64,000 bases of DNA from Actinomycetes bacterium (GTDB lineage: Bacteria; Actinomycetota; Actinomycetes; Jiangellales; Jiangellaceae): positions 1 through 64,000 of the forward strand of contig JAJYTA010000005.1 in the NCBI GenBank assembly GCA_021793295.1. The letters run 5' to 3'. Positions 40,940 through 49,836 of the stretch are shown piece by piece. The notes under the pieces are model-generated. The model did no database searches and was not told the origin of the DNA. It was given only the letters and a program-made list of their open reading frames with translations. Made by a program: the position numbers and the translations under genes. Positions within the stretch are counted from its first letter, which is position 1. Each line of letters starts with the position of its first letter.

Positions 40940-41574
40940 CGGTGCAGCAATCGCCGACGGTCGTGTTCGACCTGGGTGGGGTGCTCGTCGACTGGGATCC
41001 GCGCTATCTCTATCGCAAGCTGCTGCCTGATGACGAAGCCGTCGAGAAGTTTCTCGCCGAGGTCACCACGCCGCAGTGGAACCGCGAGCAGGATGCCGGG
41101 CGGAGCTGGGACGAGGCCGTGGCCGTATTGAGCGAGCAGTTTCCGGAGCACTCGGAGCTGATCGCGGCCTACCACCATCGCTGGACGGAGATGATCAGCG
41201 GCCAGATCGACGGCACCGTGACGACGCTTCGAGCGCTGCACGAGGCCGGGGTACCGCTGTACGCCCTGACGAACTGGTCGGCGGAGAAGTTTCCGTACGC
41301 CAGAGACACCTTCGAGTGGATGTCGTGGTTTCGGGGCATCGTGGTCTCCGGAGCCGAACGCCTCGTGAAGCCCGACCCGCGGATCTATCACACGCTGCTC
41401 GACCGGTACGGTGTGCAGGCGTCGTCGGCGGTCTACATCGACGACAGCCTGCCCAACGTCGAGGCCGCGCGCGTCCTCGGCTTCACCGCGATTCATTTCA
41501 CCGGGCCCGATCAGCTCGCTGCGGACTTGGCGGCGGTCGGTCTGCCCGTGAACGGCAAGGAGGCCTCGGCGTGA
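40936..41574 (+). CDS. HAD-superfamily hydrolase, subfamily IA
   Basis: A 212-residue haloacid-dehalogenase-fold hydrolase. Motif I is VFDLGGVLVDW (FDxG form, second acidic residue replaced by Gly as in some YihX/epoxide-hydrolase-N-like members), motif II LTNWS, motif III Lys in RLVKPDPRIY, and motif IV YIDDSLPNVEAA. Probably a phosphatase or dehalogenase-like enzyme of unknown substrate. It is coupled to sufT (ATGA) and to def (GTGA), so it lies on the suf transcript. Confidence 0.85.
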   Translation: MTVQQSPTVVFDLGGVLVDWDPRYLYRKLLPDDEAVEKFLAEVTTPQWNREQDAGRSWDEAVAVLSEQFPEHSELIAAYHHRWTEMISGQIDGTVTTLRALHEAGVPLYALTNWSAEKFPYARDTFEWMSWFRGIVVSGAERLVKPDPRIYHTLLDRYGVQASSAVYIDDSLPNVEAARVLGFTAIHFTGPDQLAADLAAVGLPVNGKEASA

Positions 41575-42080
41575 CCATCATGCCGATCCGCATCTGGGGT
41601 GACCCCGTGCTGCGCACCCCCTGCGACCCGGTGACGACGTTCGACAGCGACCTGCGCCGGTTGGTCGACGACATGTTCGAGACCATGTACGACGCGCCTG
41701 GGGTGGGGCTGGCGGCCAACCAGGTCGGCGTGTCGCTGCGGCTGTTCGTCTACGACGTCGGCGACGGGCTCAAGGGCGTCGTGGCCAACCCGGAGCTGGA
41801 ACTGTCCGAAGAAGAGCAGGTCGGCGACGAAGGATGCCTGTCGGTGCCGGGGCTCGCGTACAACCGGCGCCGGGCGATGCATGCGACGGTCACCGGTCAG
41901 GACGTCAACGGTGAACCGCTGACGTTGACCGGCAGCGGCCTGTTGGCGCGCTGTTTCCAGCACGAGACCGACCACATCAACGGCGAGCTCTACGTCGACA
42001 AACTCGACCGTGACGAGCGTAAGGCAGCGCTGAAGGCGATCCGCGAGGCCGACTGGGCGCGCGAGCCGTCCGTCGGCTGA
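41571..42080 (+). CDS. def: peptide deformylase
   Basis: Fe/Zn metalloenzyme removing the N-formyl group from nascent proteins, 169 residues. The three motifs GVGLAANQVG, EGCLSVPG and QHETDHINGELY (HExxH) are intact. AAGGAGG (41557-41563) sits 7 nt before GTG 41571, which overlaps the HAD stop; ATG 41580 is an in-frame alternative. It is the last gene of the suf run and converges on the SMP-30 gene. Confidence 0.95.
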   Translation: MTIMPIRIWGDPVLRTPCDPVTTFDSDLRRLVDDMFETMYDAPGVGLAANQVGVSLRLFVYDVGDGLKGVVANPELELSEEEQVGDEGCLSVPGLAYNRRRAMHATVTGQDVNGEPLTLTGSGLLARCFQHETDHINGELYVDKLDRDERKAALKAIREADWAREPSVG

Positions 42081-42092
42081 CGAGCGCGCCGC

Positions 42093-43001
42093 TCAGCGCA
42101 GCCCGTACGGCTTGCGGGCGCCGTTGACGTTGGTGATGATCGAATACACCGACGTGGTGGCGCAGATGAACAGCCGATTGCCCTTGGCCCCACCGAAGGT
42201 GAAATTGGCCGTGACCTCGGGTAGACGCAGCTTGCCCACCAGTGTCCCGTCGGTTTCGAAGCAGTGCAGACCGTCGGCTGCGGCGGCCCAGACCCGGTGC
42301 CGATCGTCGAGGCGGATGCCGTCGAAGGTGCCGGCCGTGCTGGTGGCGAAGACGTCGCCGCCGGACAGGGTGGCGTCGTCAGCGACGTCGAACACGCGGA
42401 TGTGATCGCGGCGGCTGTCGCCGATGTAGAGCTTGCGCTCATCGGGCGAGAACGCCAGCCCGTTCGGTCGGTCGAAGTCGTCGGCGACGATGCGCACCGT
42501 CGCATCGGCCGGGTCGACCCGGTAGACGTGGCAGGCGCCGATCTCGGACTCGGCGCGGTGACCTTCGTAGTCACTGTCGATGCCATAGGCGGGGTCGGTG
42601 AACCAGACGGAGCCGTCGGAGTGGACGACGACGTCGTTCGGGCTGTTCAGGCGCTTGCCGTCGTAGGCGTCGGCGAGCACGGTGATGGTGCCGTCGTGCT
42701 CGGTGCGGGTGATGCGCCGCGTACCCTGCTCGCAGCTGACCAGCCGGCCCGCCGGATCGAGCGTGTGGCCGTTGGTGTAGTCGGCCGGCTCTCGGAACAC
42801 GCCGACGGCGCCGGTCGTCTCGTCCCAGCGCAGCATCCGGTCGTTCGGGATGTCGCTCCACAGCAGGTATCGCCCGGCGGGAACGTAGACCGGGCCTTCG
42901 GTCCACCGGCACCCCGAGGCGAGGCGCTCGACGTGCTTGTCGCCCTTGAAGTCGAACCGTTCGTCCAGGACGTCGAACACCGCTGGAATCGTCTCGGTCA
43001 T
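42093..43001 (-). CDS. SMP-30/gluconolactonase family lactonase
   Basis: A 302-residue six-bladed beta-propeller. Family signatures seen are CRWTEGPVYVPAGRYLLWSDIPN with the metal-binding Glu, NSPNDVVVHSDGSVWFTDP, DFDRPNGLAFSPDERKLYI and the last-blade segment. It probably hydrolyses a sugar-acid lactone. The divergent gene is a 2-hydroxyacid dehydrogenase, 45 bp away, supporting a sugar-acid catabolic role. No SD is evident. Confidence 0.88.
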   Translation of the reverse strand: MTETIPAVFDVLDERFDFKGDKHVERLASGCRWTEGPVYVPAGRYLLWSDIPNDRMLRWDETTGAVGVFREPADYTNGHTLDPAGRLVSCEQGTRRITRTEHDGTITVLADAYDGKRLNSPNDVVVHSDGSVWFTDPAYGIDSDYEGHRAESEIGACHVYRVDPADATVRIVADDFDRPNGLAFSPDERKLYIGDSRRDHIRVFDVADDATLSGGDVFATSTAGTFDGIRLDDRHRVWAAAADGLHCFETDGTLVGKLRLPEVTANFTFGGAKGNRLFICATTSVYSIITNVNGARKPYGLR

Positions 43002-43046
43002 AGGGAGATCAGATCACATCACGACGGCATGCGATGATCGGGCACC

Positions 43047-44051
43047 ATGACCGATCTGCCGAGAGCCGTCCTGGTCATGGACCACGCTGCCACGAACCGG
43101 TTGTTCCACGACCGTTCGCTGGAGGCCCTGCGCGCCGTCGCCGACGTGAGATGGTGCGCACCGAATGATCCCAACCTGGCCGACGACGCGCTCACCGACG
43201 CTGAGATCGTGGTGACGACGTGGGGGAGCCCGCCGCTCGATGACGCCCTGCTGCGTGCCGCACCGCGTCTTCGAGCCGTGTTCCATGGCGCCGGGTCGGT
43301 CCGGCATCTGGTCACCCCGGCGTGTTGGGAGCGCGATCTGGTCATCGTCTCCGCCGCCGAGGCGAACGCGGTGCCGGTGGCGGAGTTCACCCTCGCCTCC
43401 GTGCTCTACGCGGGCAAGCGCGTTCAGGGCTTCGCACACGACTACACCCAGTCCCGTGGGCAGGGTTGGGACTTGCGGCTGGACCGGCTGCCGCCGACGA
43501 ACTACGGGTTGGTTGTCGGGCTCGTGGGCCTGTCCAAGATCGGTCACCGCGTGGCGCAGTTGCTGCGCCCGTTCGACATCGAGGTACTGGTGACCGACCC
43601 GTACGCCGCGTCCGTCGACGCCGAGGCTGTCGGCGCGCGCCTGGTCGAGCTCGACGAGCTGTTGCGCCACAGCGACGTCGTGTCCCTGCACGCACCCCTG
43701 CTGCCCGCAACGCAGAACATGATCGGCGCCGGGCAACTGGCGTCGATGCGCGACGGCGCGACGCTGATCAACACCGCCCGCGGTGGTCTGGTGGACACCG
43801 AGGCGTTGACGGCCGAAGCGGTCTCGGGACGGCTGAACGCGATACTCGACGTCACCGAGCCGGAACCGCTGCCGGCCGACTCAGCGCTCTACGGCCTGCC
43901 CAACGTCCAGCTCACACCGCACATCGCCGGCTCGATCGGCGCCGAGGTGCAGCGGATGGGCGAGCTCGTCGTCGACGAGATCGAACGCTTCCTGACCGGC
44001 CGGCCGCTTCAGTACCGCGTTCGACGAGAGGACATGCACCGTGTCGCCTGA
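43047..44051 (+). CDS. D-isomer-specific 2-hydroxyacid dehydrogenase
   Basis: A 334-residue NAD(P)-dependent dehydrogenase of the phosphoglycerate-dehydrogenase/glyoxylate-reductase superfamily. The cofactor loop is GLVGLSKIGHRVAQ, and the catalytic triad sits in INTARGGLVDTEAL (Arg), DVTEPEPLP (Glu) and LTPHIAGS (His). Substrate unknown. Its 3' end overlaps the DUF2264 gene by 11 bp, so the pair is probably one pathway unit. Confidence 0.9.
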   Translation: MTDLPRAVLVMDHAATNRLFHDRSLEALRAVADVRWCAPNDPNLADDALTDAEIVVTTWGSPPLDDALLRAAPRLRAVFHGAGSVRHLVTPACWERDLVIVSAAEANAVPVAEFTLASVLYAGKRVQGFAHDYTQSRGQGWDLRLDRLPPTNYGLVVGLVGLSKIGHRVAQLLRPFDIEVLVTDPYAASVDAEAVGARLVELDELLRHSDVVSLHAPLLPATQNMIGAGQLASMRDGATLINTARGGLVDTEALTAEAVSGRLNAILDVTEPEPLPADSALYGLPNVQLTPHIAGSIGAEVQRMGELVVDEIERFLTGRPLQYRVRREDMHRVA

Positions 44052-46023
44052 CCCGCGTTCCCGATACACCGGGTGGGCCCGTACCGATTGGGAGCGTGTG
44101 GCCGACACGTTGCTGCTGGCACCACGGCCTTACGCCACACCGGGACACGCGCTCATCCACCTGCCCGGCCCGGCGAGCGCGTCCGGACGATGGAGTGACG
44201 GGTTGGAAGGCTTCGCCCGGACGTTCCTCCTGGCGGCGTTCCGCCTCGCCGGCGCCGACGGCGCCGATCCGCATGGCCTCGCGCAGTGGTACGCCGACGG
44301 GATCCGCGCCGGTGTCGACCCGTCGTCGCCGGAGCGGTGGCCGCGCCTGACCGAGTGCAGACAGGCCGTCGTGGAGGCGGCGTCGGTCGCCATCGGTCTG
44401 CACGAGACCCGGCCCTGGGTGTGGGACCGGTTGCCCGCGCGAACCCGGGAGCAGGTCGTCGACTGGCTCGGCGACATGGTGGGGCTGGGCACGTACGAGA
44501 ACAACTGGGTCTGGTTCCAGAACGTCGTGGAGGCGTTCTTGCGCTCGGTGGGCGGACCGTGGGACCCGGCGGACATCGACAGCAACCTGCAGGCGCACGA
44601 AAGCTGGTACGTCGGTGGCGGCTGGTACACCGACGGCGGCACGCACAACTACGACTACTACGCCCACTGGGCCATGCACCTGTATCCGCTGTGGTACTGC
44701 CGCATGCTCGGTGAGCAAGCCGACGCGTCGATGCGCGAGACCTATCGCGACCGGCTGCGGCAGTTCCTGCTCGACGCTAGAGAATTGGTGGCCACCGACG
44801 GCGCACCGGTCTTTCAGGGCCGGTCGCTGACCTACCGGTTCGCCATGCTGGCGCCGTTCTGGGTCGGTGCCGTGTTCGACGCCACGCCGCTGCCGCCAGG
44901 ACAGACTCGCCGGCTGACCAGTGGCGTGCTGAAGTACTTCGCCGAGCGAGGCGCGCCCGACGCCGACGGGTTGCTGCCCATCGGCTGGCACGGCGCGTTC
45001 GTCAACGTGCGCCAGCCCTACTCCGGTCCCGGCTCGCCGTACTGGGCCAGCAAGGGCTTCGCAGGGCTGCTGCTGCCGGCCGAACATCCGGTGTGGACCG
45101 AGGACGAGGTGCCGCTGCCGGTCGAGCAGGCCGACTCGGTGCGGGTGATGCACGAGCCGGGTTGGGTGGTGTCGAGCACCGTGGCTGACGGCGTCGTGCG
45201 CGTGTTGAACCACGGCTCGGACAAACGCGCCGGTCCGGCTGCCAGCGTCGACCTGCCGTTCTACGCCAGACACGGGTACGCCACCCATTCCGCGCCCGAG
45301 TTGTCCCAGGCCGACGCGCAGCGGCCGGTCGATTCACACGTCGCGCTGCTCGACGCCGAGGGCGTCCCGTCGCATCGCACCCCGTTGACGCCGGTCGGCA
45401 TCGGTTCGGCCGGGCTGGCTTCGCGCAGCCGGGCCCACTGGCTCGATCTGTCCGACCGGGGCGGCAACACCGGGGGCTGGGAGAGCATCCGCGTGGGCCC
45501 CTGGCTCACCACCGCCTCGGTGGTACGCGGGCCGCTGGAGGTCCGCCTGGCCCGCGTCGATCCGGTGGATCCAGGCTTCGGTGTGCCCGGCACGGCCGAC
45601 AACGACGACCCGGACGCGTGGCGGTTGGTCGACGCCGGCCCGTGGCGGCTGCACATCGGCGGCTGGTCGGTGGCCACCGATACCGGGGCGCCGGGCGAGC
45701 GGTCGGCGGGGACCACCGCGTCGGTCGCGGTGGACAGCGGGTTGACCAGCGCCGTCGTCGCCGTCTCCGGCGTTGACGAGGTGGGCGTCCAGCATCGTGA
45801 CGGCACCAACCCGCTGGGCCGGCTGTCCGCGGCGCCGTGGGCCCGCACCACGACGCCGGTGTCGTTCGGGCAGGTCTACGCTGCCGTGGTGGTGTTGACC
45901 GGCGTGCCCGGCGTCGTCGACGAGGCTCGGCGGGTCGGCATGGTCGCCGACGGCGACGCGGTCACCGTCACGTGGCCGTCCGGCGACGTCGACAACCTGG
46001 TTCTACCAGCGCCGACGCACTGA
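44041..46023 (+). CDS. DUF2264 domain protein
   Basis: A 660-residue cytoplasmic protein with no signal peptide. The N-terminal 350 residues match DUF2264 (HLPGPAS; ENNWVWFQNVVEAFL; WYVGGGWYTDGGTHNYDYYAHWAMHLY), a probable alpha/alpha-toroid like polysaccharide lyases and unsaturated glycuronyl hydrolases. The rest is beta-rich. The conserved aromatic and acidic residues suggest carbohydrate handling, but the activity is unknown to me. GTG start overlaps the dehydrogenase gene. Neighbours (lactonase, hydroxyacid dehydrogenase) fit a sugar-acid pathway. Confidence 0.85.
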   Translation: MSPDPRSRYTGWARTDWERVADTLLLAPRPYATPGHALIHLPGPASASGRWSDGLEGFARTFLLAAFRLAGADGADPHGLAQWYADGIRAGVDPSSPERWPRLTECRQAVVEAASVAIGLHETRPWVWDRLPARTREQVVDWLGDMVGLGTYENNWVWFQNVVEAFLRSVGGPWDPADIDSNLQAHESWYVGGGWYTDGGTHNYDYYAHWAMHLYPLWYCRMLGEQADASMRETYRDRLRQFLLDARELVATDGAPVFQGRSLTYRFAMLAPFWVGAVFDATPLPPGQTRRLTSGVLKYFAERGAPDADGLLPIGWHGAFVNVRQPYSGPGSPYWASKGFAGLLLPAEHPVWTEDEVPLPVEQADSVRVMHEPGWVVSSTVADGVVRVLNHGSDKRAGPAASVDLPFYARHGYATHSAPELSQADAQRPVDSHVALLDAEGVPSHRTPLTPVGIGSAGLASRSRAHWLDLSDRGGNTGGWESIRVGPWLTTASVVRGPLEVRLARVDPVDPGFGVPGTADNDDPDAWRLVDAGPWRLHIGGWSVATDTGAPGERSAGTTASVAVDSGLTSAVVAVSGVDEVGVQHRDGTNPLGRLSAAPWARTTTPVSFGQVYAAVVVLTGVPGVVDEARRVGMVADGDAVTVTWPSGDVDNLVLPAPTH

Positions 46024-46038
46024 CTCGTCCCGTCGGCG

Positions 46039-46053
46039 TAGCGTTGGGTCATG
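46039..46053 (+). promoter_or_regulatory. putative leaderless -10 of moxR
   Basis: TAGCGT (46039-46044) lies exactly 6 nt before ATG 46051 and there is no SD. No clear -35. Confidence 0.35.
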
Positions 46054-46953
46054 GTGGACACTGCGTACACAGGTGACATCGCCTCGCCCGAGGAGCTCGC
46101 GGCACGCCTCGACGAGGCCGGTTATCTCGCCGACGACGGGTTGGCCACTGCCGCGTTCCTGGCCTTGCGGATGTGCCGGCCGCTGTTCGTCGAAGGTGCG
46201 GCGGGCGTGGGGAAGACCTCGCTCGCCCAGGCGCTGGCGGTGGTGCTCGACGCGCCGCTGATCCGGCTGCAGTGCTACGAGGGCGTCGATGCCGCTCAGG
46301 CGCTCTACGACTGGGATTTCCCGCGCCAGGTGCTGCATCTGCGTGCGGCCGAGGCCGCCGGGGTCACCGACGTCGGCCGGATCGAACACGAGTTGTACGA
46401 CCGGCGCTTCTTGCTGGCCCGCCCGCTGCTGCAGGCGCTCGAGACGACGCCGTCGGTGCTGTTGGTCGACGAGGTCGACCGCGCCGACGACGAGTTCGAG
46501 GCGTTCCTGCTCGAGGTGTTGTCCGACTTCACGATCTCCATTCCCGAGATCGGCACCATTCGCGCCGAGACGCCGCCGACGGTGATCGTCACCAGCAATC
46601 GCACCCGCGAGGTGCACGACGCTCTCAAGCGGCGCTGCCTGTACCACTGGCTGGCGCATCCGACGTTCGAGCGCGAGGTCGCCGTGATCCGCCGCCGGCT
46701 CCCCGGCATCAGCGAGCGGCTGGCCGACGACGTCGCGCGGGCGGCGCACCGGCTGCGCGACGCCGGGCTGCTCAAACCGCCCGGACTGGCCGAATCCATC
46801 GACTGGGCGGCGGCGCTGTCTGCGCTGGGCGCCACCGAGCTCGATGCCGACCTGGCATCGCGCACGCTGGGCGCGGTGCTGAAGTACCAAGAGGACACCG
46901 AGCGGGTGCTGGAGTCCGTCGGCGACCTGGTGATCAGCGGGGGACAGCCATGA
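46051..46953 (+). CDS. MoxR-type AAA+ ATPase (CoxD-like)
   Basis: A 300-residue MoxR ATPase: Walker A GAAGVGKT (residues 49-56), Walker B LLVDEVDRADDEFE, sensor 1 VIVTSNRTREVHDALKRRC. Together with the VWA protein encoded next it forms a chaperone pair of the CoxD-CoxE type, which in Oligotropha acts in maturation of the Mo-Cu site of CO dehydrogenase and more generally serves molybdenum hydroxylases. First gene of moxR-coxE-xdhC-mobA-like, all overlapping. Confidence 0.9.
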   Translation: MVDTAYTGDIASPEELAARLDEAGYLADDGLATAAFLALRMCRPLFVEGAAGVGKTSLAQALAVVLDAPLIRLQCYEGVDAAQALYDWDFPRQVLHLRAAEAAGVTDVGRIEHELYDRRFLLARPLLQALETTPSVLLVDEVDRADDEFEAFLLEVLSDFTISIPEIGTIRAETPPTVIVTSNRTREVHDALKRRCLYHWLAHPTFEREVAVIRRRLPGISERLADDVARAAHRLRDAGLLKPPGLAESIDWAAALSALGATELDADLASRTLGAVLKYQEDTERVLESVGDLVISGGQP

Positions 46954-48107
46954 TCACCACCGATGCGCCGCGCGACGCCGTCGAGGTGATCGTCGGTTTC
47001 GCGCGGCGGCTGGGCCAGGACGGTTTGGCGGTCCCGCCGACGAGGGTGCACGCGATGCTCGAGGCCCTCGGCGAGCTCGGCGCGGAGTCGTTGGGCGCGG
47101 TCTACTGGGCCGGGCGGGTGACCCTGTGCGCGTCGCCGGAAGACATCGAATGCTACGACCGGACGTTCGCGGCGTACTTCTCCGGGCGACCGCCGCCTGC
47201 GGTCCGCCGAACCGCCGTGACGCCGATCTACCGCCCCGGCGCGGTCCCGGCCGACCCGGCCGCCCCCGGGCAGGGCGACGACGTCGATTCCCCGCCGCAA
47301 CGCCTGGCCACGGCGAGCCGTATCGAGGTGCTGCGCCACCGTGACCTGGCCGGGCTCACCGCGGACGAGAAGGCCGAGGTGCACCGCTTCATCAGCGCGC
47401 TCACCCCGGCCGTGGCCGACCGGGTGTCCCGGCGGATGCATGCGGCGCCGTCAGGACGCGTCGACCCCCACCGCACGGTCCGAGCGATCCTCCGCCACGG
47501 CGGCGAGCCGGTCGACTTGCGCCGGCAGCGTCCGCTGCGGCGGTACCGGCGGGTGGTGTTCCTGGTCGACGTCAGCGGCTCGATGGCTCCTTATGCCGAC
47601 ACCATGTTGCGGTTCGCGCACGCAGCCTGCCGCACACGGCCTGGCACGGAGGTCTTCACCGTCGGCACCCGCCTGACTCGCGTGACCCGGCAGTTGCAGG
47701 GCCGCGACCCGAGCGCCGCGCTGAGCGCAGCGATGGCTGCGGTGACGGACTGGAGCGGCGGCACGCGCCTGGGCGATGAGTTGGCGGCGTTCCTCGATCA
47801 GTGGGGGCAGCGCGGCACCGCGCGCGGCGCCGTGGTCGTCATCGGCAGCGATGGCTGGGAACGAGGTGACCCGACGCTGCTGGGGGAGCAGATGGCCCGG
47901 CTGGCCAGACTCGCGCGGGCGGTGGTGTGGGTGAACCCGCACCGCGGCCGGGAAGGTTTCGTGCCCAGCACGGGCGGGATGCGAGCGGCTCTGCCGCACC
48001 TCGATCACCTGGTCGCGGGCCATTCGTTGGCGGCGTACGAAGAGCTGGCCGGGCTGCTGGGCGGTACGGGCCAGGCACGTGAACGACATGGGGGCCGTCA
48101 TGCGTGA
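46950..48107 (+). CDS. VWA-domain protein, CoxE family
   Basis: A 385-residue protein with an N-terminal helical region and a C-terminal von Willebrand A domain. The MIDAS motif DVSGSMAPY begins at residue 207, with later Thr/Asp sites in SGGTRLGDEL and VIGSDGWERGDP. This is the CoxE-type partner of MoxR ATPases. ATG overlaps the moxR stop (ATGA). The 3' end overlaps xdhC by 8 bp. Confidence 0.9.
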   Translation: MITTDAPRDAVEVIVGFARRLGQDGLAVPPTRVHAMLEALGELGAESLGAVYWAGRVTLCASPEDIECYDRTFAAYFSGRPPPAVRRTAVTPIYRPGAVPADPAAPGQGDDVDSPPQRLATASRIEVLRHRDLAGLTADEKAEVHRFISALTPAVADRVSRRMHAAPSGRVDPHRTVRAILRHGGEPVDLRRQRPLRRYRRVVFLVDVSGSMAPYADTMLRFAHAACRTRPGTEVFTVGTRLTRVTRQLQGRDPSAALSAAMAAVTDWSGGTRLGDELAAFLDQWGQRGTARGAVVVIGSDGWERGDPTLLGEQMARLARLARAVVWVNPHRGREGFVPSTGGMRAALPHLDHLVAGHSLAAYEELAGLLGGTGQARERHGGRHA

Positions 48108-49212
48108 GGTGATGAAGGAACTCGTCGAGACCGTGGACAGTGGGCAGCGCGCTGGTCTGGTCACCGTCGTCCGGACGTTCCGATCGGCGCCCCGGCCTCC
48201 GGGCGCCGCGCTGGCGGTCACGCCTACCGGCGCGGCTGTGGGCAGCGTGTCAGGCGGGTGCATCGAGGGGGCGGTGTACGAGCTGGCCGGCGAGGTGATC
48301 GCCGGGCGGGCGCCGACGCTGCAACGTTACGGCGTCAGCGATGACGACGCGTTCGCGATCGGGCTCACCTGCGGCGGGATCATCGACGTGTTCGTCGAAC
48401 CGGTGGATGCCGAGACCTTCCCGGAGCTGCCGGCGGTGTCGGCGGCCATCGAGGCCGGCGAGCCGGTCGCGGTGGCGACTGTCGTCGGCGGGCCCGGCCC
48501 GGTGGGGGCGCACCTGGTGGTGTGGCCGGACCGGGTGAGTGGCACGTTGGGCGGCGAGCGCCTCGACGACGCCGTCGCCGCCGACGCCCGCGGCATGCTC
48601 GACCAGGGCATGACCGGTGTACGGCATTACGGCGCCGACGGTGAACGCCGGATGGACGAGCTGGAGATCTTCGTCCATGCGTTCGCCCCACGCCCGCGGA
48701 TGTTGGTGTTCGGGGCCATCGACTTCGCCGCCGCCCTCGTGCGAGTCGGCCGGTTCCTGGGCTACCACGTCACCGTGTGCGATGCGCGTCCGGTGTTCGC
48801 GACCCCTCGGCGGTTCCCCGATGCCGACGAGGTCGTGGTCAGCTGGCCGCACGACTTTCTCGCCAGCGCCACGATCGACGAGCGGACCGTCATCTGCGTG
48901 CTCACACACGACCCGAAGTTCGACGTCCCGCTGCTGGAGGCGGCGGTGAAGTCGCCGGCCGCCTACATCGGCGTGATGGGCTCGCGGCGCACCCACGACG
49001 ACCGGATGGCTCGGCTGCGCGAGCGCGGGGTGAGCGCCGACGACCTCGCGCGGCTGTCGTCGCCGCTGGGCCTCGACCTCGGGGCACGAACTCCGGAGGA
49101 GACCGCGGTGTCGATCGCCGCGGAGATCATCGCGGCTCGGTGGGGCGGCACCGGTCAGCGGCTGAGCAAGCTCAGCGGACCGATCCATCGCGATCACGGC
49201 GAGTCGTCGTGA
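48100..49212 (+). CDS. XdhC/CoxI family molybdenum-cofactor maturation factor
   Basis: A 370-residue protein that by family binds sulfurated molybdenum cofactor and inserts it into xanthine dehydrogenase-type enzymes. The N-terminal XdhC/CoxI domain has TVVRTFRSAPRPPGAAL and VSGGCIEGAV, with the conserved Cys in GLTCGGIIDVFVE; the C-terminal Rossmann domain (PRMLVFGAIDFAAALVRVG, IGVMGSRRTHDDR) follows. ATG 48100 with GGGGG 6 nt upstream is preferred over GTG 48079. Its target is probably the molybdoenzyme at 61.6-64 kb. Confidence 0.92.
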   Translation: MREVMKELVETVDSGQRAGLVTVVRTFRSAPRPPGAALAVTPTGAAVGSVSGGCIEGAVYELAGEVIAGRAPTLQRYGVSDDDAFAIGLTCGGIIDVFVEPVDAETFPELPAVSAAIEAGEPVAVATVVGGPGPVGAHLVVWPDRVSGTLGGERLDDAVAADARGMLDQGMTGVRHYGADGERRMDELEIFVHAFAPRPRMLVFGAIDFAAALVRVGRFLGYHVTVCDARPVFATPRRFPDADEVVVSWPHDFLASATIDERTVICVLTHDPKFDVPLLEAAVKSPAAYIGVMGSRRTHDDRMARLRERGVSADDLARLSSPLGLDLGARTPEETAVSIAAEIIAARWGGTGQRLSKLSGPIHRDHGESS

Positions 49213-49778
49213 TCCCCGCGGCCGCTGCGGGCCTGGTGTTGGCCGCCGGGGAGGGCCGGCGGTTCGGCGGGCCGAAAGCCGTCGTCGAGCTGGACGGCGA
49301 ACGCTTGGTCGACCGCGCCGTCCGACTGCTCGCCGACGGCGGGTGCGCGCCGGTCGTGGTCGTCGACGGGGCGGTACGGCTGACGGTTCCCGGGGCGAAG
49401 GTCGTGCACAATCCGGACTGGCGGACCGGGATGGGGTCGTCGGTGCGTGTCGGGCTGGCGGCGCTGGCGGCAGAGGAAGCCAACGCGGCCGTGGTGGTGC
49501 TCGTGGATCAACCGTGGCTGGGGTCGCGATGCGTGCGGCGGTTGCGGGAAGCGCGCGCCGGCGGTGCGTTCGTCGCCGCGGCGACCTATGACGGCAGGCG
49601 CGGTAATCCGGTCCTGTTGGCGCGCGAGGTATGGGACGACGTCGCTGCCGCCGCGCACGGCGACCAGGGGGCGCGCGGGTTCATGGCTGCGCATCCGGAG
49701 TTGGTGACGTTGGTGGACTGTGACGGCACCGGACGCCCCGACGACGTCGATCGGCCGGCAGACCTGGAGCGCCGTTGA
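49209..49778 (+). CDS. MobA/MocA-like nucleotidyltransferase
   Basis: A 189-residue NTP-transferase domain protein. The N-terminal signature AGLVLAAGEGRRFGGPKAVVEL (split by the usual GxGxRxG loop) and the metal-site segment VVVLVDQPWL are present. Relatives cytidylylate molybdopterin (MocA) for molybdenum hydroxylases. Its GTG overlaps the xdhC stop (GTGA), which supports that role over a sugar nucleotidyltransferase. Confidence 0.85.
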   Translation: MIPAAAAGLVLAAGEGRRFGGPKAVVELDGERLVDRAVRLLADGGCAPVVVVDGAVRLTVPGAKVVHNPDWRTGMGSSVRVGLAALAAEEANAAVVVLVDQPWLGSRCVRRLREARAGGAFVAAATYDGRRGNPVLLAREVWDDVAAAAHGDQGARGFMAAHPELVTLVDCDGTGRPDDVDRPADLERR

Positions 49779-49821
49779 CCCGGGATGCCAACTCGATCTG
49801 GTGATTCGGACTGGTGTTCGA

Positions 49822-49836
49822 TAAGATTGGATCATG
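49822..49836 (+). promoter_or_regulatory. putative leaderless -10 of the DUF222-HNH gene
   Basis: TAAGAT (49822-49827) lies 6 nt before ATG 49834 in a locally AT-rich patch; no SD is present. Confidence 0.4.
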
